A stretch of 64,000 nt of DNA, from assembly GCA_003260075.1 (NCBI GenBank), contig QLIY01000197.1, positions 65,393-129,392 of the forward strand. The letters are read 5' to 3'. Positions 19,901-31,852 of the stretch are shown piece by piece; within the stretch, counting starts at the first letter, position 1; each line of letters begins with the position of its first letter. This stretch comes from Phallusia mammillata. Lineage: Eukaryota > Chordata > Ascidiacea > Phlebobranchia > Ascidiidae. The notes beneath the pieces were generated by a model that worked only from the letters and a program-made list of their open reading frames with translations, was not told the origin of the DNA and did not search any database. The position numbers and the translations under genes were made by a program.

Positions 19901-22900
19901 ATTATTGTTGTTGCTTTACAAGGAAGTGGATCCACGCCGAAAGAGTGAGATCGGTTTTGATCAGTTCGTTCAGTTTTACTACAATCTTATGTTTCAATGC
20001 CAAAAAAACATGTTTGTTCCGTTAATGGACCGTTATTCCTCAGACAAGTGAGTAGAAATCGCTTTTCTGCTAAACTTTGGTAATACACTTGTAAACAGAG
20101 GTTATGTTCATTAAAACAAAGATGATAAACTTGGGTACACTATGCACAGTTCTAATATTTTGAGCACGAAGTCAGTCAGTATTTTTTTGATTTTATTTCA
20201 CTTGACGATGACAAAAGAAACTTTTAAAACGTTGTGATGTTTTTGCTCAAAGATGATAAAATTAGCAGAATTTTGTGAGGCAAATTCAATGAACTAGTGT
20301 AAAACAATGCTAATTCAGTGGTAAAGTTGGACAAGCAAAATTAATTTTAATTTGAGTAATGAAACAAAACTGCCTACTATTTTTACTTTCGAATTATACC
20401 TAAAGGGTGATGTATAATGCTTTTGCAGACCCACAGCCATCATAAATAGCTTAAAACGCCATAGAGACTTAAGAATTAAGCATAGGTTACTGAAAAAGCA
20501 TAAAAAACAGCCAAAAAGCTTTGCAATGTGTAAATGCATTTTATTACTGGCGTACTGTGTTTACTGTACACAAGCTCTCTAGTAGTTTGGTTCAAATTAC
20601 AAATAATTGTGATTGAAATTTAAAAACAACAAACATTGTATCAATCTATTTCCTGTGTTGTAATGAGGCATGCTTTTCATAAGCCACTATTATCACCTTT
20701 TAAAGAACCTACTATGTCTGGATCTATTATCATGTTATTGTTATGTTTAGTGGTGAGTCACAATATGCTTTATGATATCACAATCTTTCCGAGCTACATT
20801 GGGTTTTTTCAATGAACCGTAAAAGTTTTTTTGTCTATTTGTAAAGTCTGGGGCAATTTTTTACAATGTTAAAATTTCAGTTTTTGTTGGGAATTCCTTC
20901 ATTGTCTTTTAACTGCCGTTTTTTTCCTTGTTTGGTTCCGAAAGGTTGAGACCCAGTGTTACGGAACAATAGCACAAAGAAACCGAAACTGTGGTTCTAA
21001 ACTATTGCCAACTTCCTGCCTTCAGTCATTAATAACACAGCAATACATAATTCCTTTGTTCTTGTGCTTTAAACTTTCATGACATGCACTTTTTGTATCA
21101 AGAACCTATAGTAGTGTATGATTATGAAACTTAAATCTGGGATTCTGTTAAAAAAAGGAAATATGCACGTACTTATATGTAATATCAGGTTTTTATTAAA
21201 CCTACAAACAAGCTGTCTCGGTTACTATTGCAGTTGAATTATAAAAACATATTTTTGTATGTTTGTTTTCTTCATACAAAGTCACGTTATAATTTTAATG
21301 TGCCCTATTGTAAACATTTTTAAGCTCAACTTGTATAAAAATGTCAAACTACCCAATATATTTTTGTGTGTTAAGGTTACGCTACACGGCTCATGACTTT
21401 CAGAGGTTTCTAATTAAGGAACAAAAGGTAAACACTAACTTTATATTAATTGGTTGTTACAATGCCTAGCTTCATGGGCAAAAATTCTGTATTATACCCG
21501 TGATGTATATATTTTTTCAAGAAAAGTGGCCATTAAATTAGCATAGTTTGACAAATCAATACAAATTTAAGACATTTTTATTTTGCTTTTGAACAACATA
21601 AGTCAAAGCCAAGTCAAAATGATTATGTCCTAAAAAGTACTGATAAATATTTTCACCCTGTATTTTTAATTCTTGCTTCTTTAGTGCTATTTTTTTGTAA
21701 GTGACACTTTATCATTAAATACTCATAAATTAGACCTGAATAAAATGAGTATTTTATTCTTGTTTTTTTTCTTATCATTATTTTTTCAAAGGAATTATGG
21801 GCCAATGACTTAGGGCTCGTGAAGAGATACATGACAGATTATCTTGGCGACCCCAACCGACACGGCGACCATGTTTACTTGGACAAAAAAGAGGTGCTTC
21901 AGTTTTTTATGGCTTTAGTGACGAATATAACGGTCTATATAGCTGTAAAAAGCGACATGCTTTATTGTTTGAACGTTTGGGCAAATGGTCATGCTATTTT
22001 ATTGTTTTTTTTCTTTCACAAAACTTAAATTGTTTTAAGCACCCAAGTGTTTTTATGTGCACTGGGTGCCTTTTTTCTACTTATGTGACAAACCTGACAA
22101 CCTAATATAGAGCACTGCTTTTCAAACCTTTTTAGTTTGCAATTGACTCCTAATTATTTAGTAATGTTTGTGCAGCCCTGTGGGCCTGATAGGGGCAAGC
22201 GGTCGAAAAGCAGTAATTTCAGATTCTATGTTAAAGCAGTTACTCTTGAAACGAGCTGTACCAATCACCTGTTCACATTTTTCAAACACTTTCTTGGTAC
22301 GAGATCATTTTCTAGTAAAATTGGTTGTATGTGCAACATTCAGAGCTTTTGTGTAAAACTACACACCAAGATATGATAAAGCCCATTGTGACGTCACTTT
22401 CGGTTATAGAACGCGTGTTGACAAAGACACTGAACATAGCGTTCTACAAACGACGTTTCAAAGCAAAATTATCCACCAAAGGCTATAAAAATGCTTTTCG
22501 TTTCCTTGTTTAATATCAAGAAAGAGAAATCTTTGTTTTTCTGTTGCGTTCAATGAAAAACAAAGAACTAACCTAAAAAAGACGGAATATATTATACCTA
22601 GTAGCCAAAAAGCTGTCTAGTTTTTACTTTTTTTGTTAAATGTGTAGGTTTCGTATGTTAAAAGCATAACATGATTCTAAATGCAATTCGTAGCACTTTG
22701 AAACCCTGCAGAATTTAGGAGCCAATTGCCAATGTGTTGTATTTTCCTTTGGTGAAAGCAAAATTTTCTCGATAACTCACACACAAAATGTTCTAAAATT
22801 TTGACAGCGAAATTTCACAAGATGTTAGTTGCTTATATGTTATTAAATAACATCTTCTCACAAATACTATTTAAAAGTAAAAACTTATCATAGCAGCGGT

Positions 22901-25900
22901 TGGTCAATTTAACAAATCTCGGATGCTTTACATAATTTCATTGCGTAAGCTGTAGTCCCACCACACCCAGCGCAAACAATGTTTTTTTTTACTATGTACG
23001 CGTTTTACCGGTACATTATTTACATAACCTCAAAACCGGTAAGTAACTGCCGGGCTTAGGAAAGATGGAATATAATTTGTCTGAAAAGAAATGTAAAATT
23101 GCTACCAGGCTTGTTTTAGGCCCTTTAAGTTGTGCCTAAATTCGCAGGTTCGAATTTAACCCATTTTTTAACCCATGTACAAAATTTCCTGTGTTTTGTT
23201 TTGTCGACAAACGTTAAAATAATATCAAACCATGTGTAGCGTTTGCAAATATAAACATGTTTTTCATTCTGCTGGGATCAGGCTTGAAGCGTTCATGCAG
23301 ACAATCCATCACGGAACACTCATATACAAATAATAGTGGGCCAAGCCACCAAGGCCGCATATCGAACACATAACGCCTCTTGTGACCTAGCCTACTGAGC
23401 AACATTCAGTTTTGCTCAGTTAAACCGATAAAACACAATCTGCGCCTGCATACACTGTGCCGCACCTTAAAGACGTTTCTACATTATAGAGATAGGTCGA
23501 TAATCGGGACCAAAATTCTATATATTACCGATTTAATTAATTATCGGTATCGGGCTTTTTTGTCATCGGGCTGCAGATAAACGGCATGCTTGTAACTATG
23601 TTATTTTTGGTTTGCGCAACTGTGTATTGCCTAGGCATTGCCCAGTCACATCAAGGCAAATCGACGTTAAAAGTTTTGATAGCTTTCGTCAGTTTCTATT
23701 TTACAGGGTTATGTTCGTTTATAAGCAGGGTTTCCATACCGTCCTTATTTCTAAGATTTGTCCTTTTCTGATTTGGCAATGTCTTAGAAAAATTTCTTGT
23801 ACTTATTTCTAAAAAAGTGTCCTTGTTTTTGACCTGAGTCCTTATTTTCAACAAACATAGTGAAACGACTGTTAAATCCCTGTTACAAGTAAAAGTAAAC
23901 CTAGACCTGAGCTGTCGTGAGATATATTTTTTTTTGTTAAGTGTTTTCTTCAAACGGGTTGCTGGAATACATGGCATATGATATATGTCATGGCTCGTAT
24001 AAATGCAAAGATTCGTTCAAAAACGTTGTTTCGTCTCGTATAAAAATTTAGTTTTTCTGTTGTCCTAATTTTGGGGTCGATTGTCGATGGCAACCCTGTT
24101 AAAACGTATAGCGAAGCACCAACTTTGAACTACATTGATTTGTTACTTTGTCGTACGATAACCTAACTAACGTTCGCATTTAAAACAACGTCTTTTGCCG
24201 CTCTATGCCACCTACATTTTTTTCAACCCCGCTAACAATTCAATTTGCATTGCACGCAGATGTTAGCTTATCTCTTCTCAAAGGAAAACTCGATTTGGGA
24301 CCGGAAGCCTTTAAACGAGTCGGACCCGAACATGTTCAAGTATCCACTTTCTCAATACTGGATTTCCTCATCCCACAACACGTAAGCATAGCATTTGAGG
24401 TATAAATAATTCATAGCGACCCCCTAGAACCCGTTTCCTGATTAATATTTCATGCCAACCGCCATGTCACTTCTGGTTGTGCAGTTAAGATAAAATGCCC
24501 ATAGACATTTGATTCTTGGCTCCGGTATCTTTAACGTAATTTAATTGCAAATGTCATGGTATATAATAATGACTGTTTGTACTAAAATTAAAATCTAAAA
24601 CAGGGTTACAAAAAGGCCAGGGACCAGTTCTGCCCTAAAATAACAGATTTCCCCAGTAACTGTGCCGAATACAAACATATGGCAAAAGCAATACAAAACC
24701 AAGCAGTTCGATCTGTATGTACATTTTTCTCCCAGAATATAAAAGGTTTTTGGCTATTTGGTTAAACACCGAACGGATGATGCCAAGACACCTCCTTATG
24801 AAATATACATTTTGTGAAAAATTGTGTATACCGGTCGATTTTGTTTGGTTAGGGTTTTGTATGCTGGGTTTTTGAAATGCAATGATTGTACAGATACGTT
24901 TTCGTTTTCTTTTTGTGCCAGAAGACGTGGCAAAAACTATTTTAATTTTTTCGCATCTTAAATGTATATTAAACAGTTTTTTTTATACGATACTTAATTT
25001 AGCTTTTGAAACAAAGTTGATAGCAGTTGACTCATGCCTTCGTGCGCTCTTGGCAATATTCTAAACTTTGATCATGCTCTATTAGTTTACCCCTGGGCAA
25101 ATTTGTAATGTAAAATTTATCCTCGGTTAAGAGCCCCTAATATTGTACATTTTGAGCATTTTTTCTCATGCACCCTTCAGAATTGATGCATATAAACGAA
25201 TTTCATACCTTGCTCGAAAATCCGGTTTTCTTATTTTTTAATTTCAAGCGATTTTTATTTTCAACGAAAGAAGGTTAGATAAAAATTTGTAGGGCTACGC
25301 TCACTAAAAGTTTATTATTAAAAAAACACTGGCCTATACTATCCCTATGGTAGGCCAGTGGCGGGATTCAAAATTTTGTCAGCCAGTTCTATTACAAAAG
25401 TTATATTTTTGAGTCGGTTCTGTTGCAAAAAGTCCATTGACAGTAATCCGTAATGCTAACCAGTTCGCTGATCTCATAAAATTTCGTGAGACGGTTCTAC
25501 GAAACCAGTGCGAATGCATATGCTACTTCTAAAAGAGCAATAAAAAAATGAAATTAAAAATTTTCTAATGCAAAAAAACGAAACCAAAGTCAGGTTTGGC
25601 GTTAAATCATTACAGGTTAAAAATGAGAAACCACCTAATTGTTGTAATTTTATCTCTTTATGTTTACAGATACTTAACAGGCGACCAATTCCACAGCGAA
25701 TCTTCGTGCGAAGCTTATGCAAGAGCACTTAGACTGGGGTGTAGATGTATAGAACGTAAGTTAAGTTGTTTTGGCTGAATATTTTGTGACTATAAGAGGT
25801 TTACATAGAAAGGGTTTTAGCTGTATGTGTTTAATTTTCAATAAAAAGGAAGGAAAAGCGTCTTGGCGATAGAAAATAAACTTATTCATTTTTAAAGAAC

Positions 25901-28900
25901 GCATCTCATTAGGTAAAAATTTTATCGCACTGATATCTTTCAAACCCTGTTAAACTAAAATCAGTTGTTATTATGATTTAACCCGATGTTTCACATAACA
26001 TCTAGTTGATTCGTCTTGCAAGTTATGTCATTATGCTGATGAAGGCGTCTTGTATAGGACGTCGAAACGTCGATTGTTTACAATAAAACACTGCTGGATG
26101 AGCAATACTTGGTCTAATCTAGTTGATTATTTTATGTTACTTTTCCAAACCAAAACAAAGGCAAAGCATTGTTTATTATGGTGTGTAAAATGTCATTATT
26201 GACTCGCAAATAACTTTTTCATCTACAACCGTAACCAGTGTTTCCCATAATTTTTCAGTTGACTGTTGGGACGGGACGGACGGAATGCCCAACATCTATC
26301 ACGGCCACACACTAACATCTAAAATCAAGTTCTTGGATGTTGTGAAAACTATTCGAGACCACGCGTTCGTTGTTTCAGAGTAAGTTTGTTGATACAACAT
26401 ACAACAATTTTAAAAATGACCAACAAAAACGGTAAAGTGATATTTGTGTCTCCTTTAAAATAATTTGTTATACTACGTTGATTTTGTTATACTACGTTCG
26501 TTTTCGTTAAAAAATTCAAAAAATACCTCCAAAAAAGGGTTAGATCATATTATTCTTTATCCTTTTTGCTGAAATTGAAAAAGGGTAATGTTATCAATGC
26601 GTCCTTGCTTCTAAGCCAAATGGGGGGGGGGATTTTTTGCTGAAATGGATTGAAAAAGGGTAATGTTATCAATGCGTCCTTGCTTCTAAGCCAAATTCAA
26701 TTAAACAGCATTTTAAACGTTAAAAAATCACCTTAATGTTAGTTACCTTTGTGACGTCACACATGTTGATTGTGTATATTCGAATGTTAATTGTGCATCA
26801 ATGGTTAGAAACTTTTGTACTGGGCGCCTGTTATTGTATTGCTTTTATTGTATCAACATCGTCTTGTTTTTTGGGGGGGGGGATTTAAAAATCGCCTTAT
26901 TGTTACTTACCTTTGTGACGTCACACATGTTGATTGTGTATATTCGAATGTGAATTGTGCATCAATGGTTAGAAACTTTTGTACTGGTCGCCTGTTATTG
27001 TATTGCTTTTATTGTATCAACATCGTCTTGTTTTTTTTTAGTCTTCCTGTCATTCTGTCGATCGAAAATCACTGCAAAGTGCAACAGCAACGTCACATGG
27101 CCACAATATTTACAGAAATCTTTAAAGGTAAGTGGCCACAATATTTACAGAAATACTTAAAGGTAAGTGAACATAATATACATAGAAATATAAGTGGTCG
27201 TATTTTAATTTTAGGATATGTTTCGTGCTTACGGTTGTTAAAATAGATATAGATAGATAAAAAGATTGTTTTGAAAGAAAAACCAACGTACAGAAACCTC
27301 GGTTGTTCCATACCCGTTTGGACTAAACAAATTGTCCGGATTAGGCGAAGATCCGGATTAACCGATGTCGATTAGTTCAAGTTTTACACATTACAAATCA
27401 TATGTACCTCTACTTTTGTCCGAATCAGGCGAAGATCCGGATTTACCGCAAACGACTTTACGGGGGGGGGGTGAATCTTTAAAGGTAAGTGAACATAATA
27501 TATATAGAAATATAAGTGGTCGTATTTTAATTTTAGGATATGTTTCGTGTTTACGGTTGTTAAAATAGATATAGATAGATAAAAAGATCGTTTTAAAAGA
27601 AAAACCAACGTACAGAAACCTCGGTTGTTCCATACCCGTTTGGACTAAAGAAATTGTCCGGATTAGGCGAAGATCCGGATTAACCGATGTCGATTAGTTC
27701 AAGTTTTACACATTACAAATCATATGTACCTCTACTTTTGTCCGAATCAGGCGAAGATCCGGATTTACCGCAAACGACTTTACCGATGTTTTTCTGTATT
27801 TTGGTATTAAAGTTAAATCAAATATGAGAACCTTCGTTGTGAAAGTCCACTGGTTGAAATACACAATGAGTTTAAAATTGTTAATGAGCTAATAGTGAAA
27901 GTTGGCTTACTTTAAACTATGTAGTTTCGAAATCTGGAAGCCATGCTTTCTAAACATTGTTGTGTGGTTTAAAGCCGTAGGGCACAGCACACAGCATTCG
28001 CTAGTTTCTTATTGCACTTTTTGCCTCCAGTGTGAACCCCGTGCCTAAACGAAGTGAGGTTCTGCAACAGGATAAAATACAGTAAACTTTGGTTAATCCG
28101 GACCCTTTCGAACCAAAAAATTGTCCGGATGAGGCGAAGATCAGGGATAACCAATGCCGATTAATTCAAACCTTACCACAATACAAAGCATTTGTACCTC
28201 GAGTTTTGTCCGAATCAGGCGAAGATCCGGATTTACCGCAAACGACTTTACCGATGTTTTTCTGTATTTTGGTATTAAAGTTAAATCAAATATGAGAACC
28301 TTCGTTGTGAAAGTCCACTGGTTGAAATACACAATGAGTTTAAAATTGTTAATGAGCTAATAGTGAAAGTTGGCTTACTTTAAACTATGTAGTTTCGAAA
28401 TCTGGAAGCCATGCTTTCTAAACATTGTTGTGTGGTTTAAAGCCGTAGGGCACAGCACACAGCATTCGCTAGTTTCTTATTGCACTTTTTGCCTCCAGTG
28501 TGAACCCCGTGCCTAAACGAAGTGAGGTTCTGCAACAGGATAAAATACAGTAAACTTTGGTTAATCCGGACCCTTTCGAACCAAAAAATTGTCCGGATGA
28601 GGCGAAGATCAGGGATAACCAATGCCGATTAATTCAAACCTTACCACAATACAAAGCATTTGTACCTCGAGTTTTGTCCGAATCAGGCGAAGATCCGGAT
28701 TTACCGCAAACGACTTTACCGATGTTTTTCTGTATTTTGGTATTAAAGTTAAATCAAATATGAGAACCTTCGTTGTGAAAGTCCACTGGTTGAAATACAC
28801 AATGAGTTTAAAATTGTTAATGAGCTAATAGTGAAAGTTGGCTTACTTTAAACTATGTAGTTTCGAAATCTGGAAGCCATGCTTTCTAAACATTGTTGTG

Positions 28901-31772
28901 TGGTTTAAAGCCGTAGGGCACAGCACACAGCATTCGCTAGTTTCTTATTGCACTTTTTGCCTCCAGTGTGAACCCCGTGCCTAAACGAAGTGAGGTCCTG
29001 CAACAGGATAAAATACAGTAAACTTTGGTTAATCCGGACCCGTTCGAACCAAAAAAATTGTCCGGATGAGGCAAAGATCAGGGATAACCAATGCCGATTA
29101 ATTCAAACCTTACCACATTACAAATCATTTGTACCTCGAGTTTTGTCCGAATTAGGCGAAGATACGGGTTAACCAATTTCGGTTCAACTGAGGTTGACTA
29201 TCTTTTTTAAACAAAACAAAAGTCCATTTAGACCCGTTTTTGAAGTCACTGCACATATTTGTGTTTGTCGCCTCTGTATTGGCTGTACGGCCACATGATA
29301 TGCAGCCATTGTTAAAAAAATAGTTTTCACGTAAATAAAAATATTTTGAAACTTTCGTCTCTAATAAGACATGTTTGAGTTTTAATAATTTTGGATGCAA
29401 GGCCTGTCGATTACAAAATGTTCAACATTGGCTGTGTTTAAACTTCCGTTTTCTGTGACGTCACATAGATTCGCTGTTACGTCAGCAAGTTTCGAATGAT
29501 GACCGAATGCTGCCTTCGCCAGATCAGCTAAGAGGAAAGATCATCATCAAAGTGAGTTTTAAAAGTTGATAAAAATCATGCAACGACGTTTTTATTGTTC
29601 AACTATCTTTGTTAATTGCTTTAATAAAATTCCTTTTATTTTCAATACATGTTTTATTGTATGCTGAATTCCAAACAATAGTCTAGCACTAATCTAGAAA
29701 AATATATTCCATTTAATGTTAAGCGAAGCCTGGCATTTTATTACCATCCGGATTTGCTGCAGTTATATATTTATGTCTTTTAAATAGCACAAGAAACTCA
29801 GCGATGCAAACAGAGTGACTGAAGTTTTTACAGAATCCCAAACTCAAGGTAAAAAAATAAACAATTTAAAAAATACTTTTCTATTTGAATAAGGTCTGGT
29901 GATAACAGGCAATTTTGGTGCACCCATTATTTCTGATACATTTCCCTAAAAAAGCGGTAGACTGGTTTAGGCGAACTGAAAACTTTAGGCGACCTGGATT
30001 ACACTATTACCGTTGGTAATTCAGTTACGTGCGAAATTCGAAACAACCGTTGAAAGTATAAGTAAATTTTCTGTTAAAATATTTATGAATAAGATTTGCA
30101 AGTATGGGTTTAGCCGAGAAATGAACTTGTCAACAAGTAATTGATTATTTGGCTATGCCATATTTTGATCTGATAGAAAAGTTGTTTTTAATTTTTGTCA
30201 CCATATAAAATGCCACATAATCAGTTTGGTTTTCTTTCAAACAATAAAGTTTTCTATTCATGATCAGACATGGCAATGGATCTTTCCAACTCGAAGAAGA
30301 ACGGAATGATGTACCTCGAAGACCCCATATTAAAGGTAAGTTCGTAAACTAAGTCGTTAAATTGTTGGTTCAAATCCCACCCATGGCGAGGTCTCACTTT
30401 TGAATCTAGAGTCGTTTCTTTTAATATTATGAAGTCGGACTCGTGGTTTTTCAGGCGATTCTGGCTAATTTTATCAAAAAAAAACAGTCACAACTTTCCA
30501 CTAATCATTACTACAGCGATTAAAACTTAGTCACAACGCACAATGTAGTGCTTCCTGATATGGGTAACGCCTTTGAACCCATGTTGCCTATACAGTTCCT
30601 CGCCAAAATCCAGTTCAAACATACGCTTTGGGTTGTTTGTAAGTCTGACCTAAAAACTTGTTTCCAGACCAACCCCAGTGGTTTTGACATTTCCCTATAA
30701 CTTCATGTTGTTTGCAGACTTGGCATCAACATTACTTTGTCCTGACGGAAGACAACAAGCTGGTTTATTCCGAGGAGAGTCCAACGCAGTCGGTCGAAGA
30801 AGAAACTGAATCAACTGAAGAACCTCAAAACTCAAACCCAACTTACAACGATAATGTAAGAACGAGAAATCAATAACAAAGACCAACCGGTTTTTGGGAC
30901 CTACCTTTAAATATAATTATAAGCCACATATTATTTTTGTCTGTATTTTTCCTGTCTGACGCTGGTTTGTTCCACACGTTTGGTCAAGAAAGAGTGCTTC
31001 AAACTTTTTTAAAATCTACACACATAATAGTTATTTTGAGTTGATCCTCTCAAAGTTTGATCTTGGTTTACCCACAGGTCCACCAAACGGGAAATTTTAA
31101 TTAACATTTTCATTTCGCGTTGATGTTGAAAAAATGACTTTTGGACACTTTGACCTTTTGACCGGTTAGTCTGCGTAAGTGTTGAAAGTATTGTACAAAA
31201 CTTGAAGGTCATTTTAAACAAAGGGAATTATGTTATCTGACTTATGAGCATCGAAACAATACACGTCCTTGTCACGTGCTGTAGATATTACGTCACCATG
31301 CACCGAACCTCAAATGCATGGAAGAGATTCTCGGCCAAATGAAATGTTTGCAATTTTCTTTAATTTCAGATTGATTTTGTATGGGCTTTTTGTTGTTAAT
31401 CGATAACAATAGCTTGTACTGTACTTAAATCAGTCTGTGTTTTTGTTTGGCAATATATCAACAACAGTAACGATTTCACTATCATAAATGGCATCTTCGG
31501 TTTCTTATTCAAGTGGAATCTATATAATCATGCGATTATTTGTAACAAGCATTGTCTACCATTTTCAGGATGGTTTATGTGCAAGCAAAGTATGTTTTAC
31601 AAACAATCTTATGTGATTTTCGAAACCTTATTTTTTAGGACAATACCGATAACACTGAACTTCATTATTCGGAGAATTGGTATCACGGAGCCAAAACTCG
31701 TGAAGAAGCTGCACATTTGCTGCAAGCATACAAAGATAAAGATGGAGCTTTCCTTGTCAGAGACAGCAATGT

Positions 31773-31852
<80 letters not shown>

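Noticed and set aside
24205..24405. 66-codon frame overlapping PLCG exon 11
   Set aside because: Wrong phase; the real exon, in another frame, encodes the catalytic SSSHN motif.
27969..28828. Repeated small frames of 61-68 codons in the 468-base array
   Set aside because: They repeat because the DNA repeats, occur on both strands, and match no protein family; the region is an intron.
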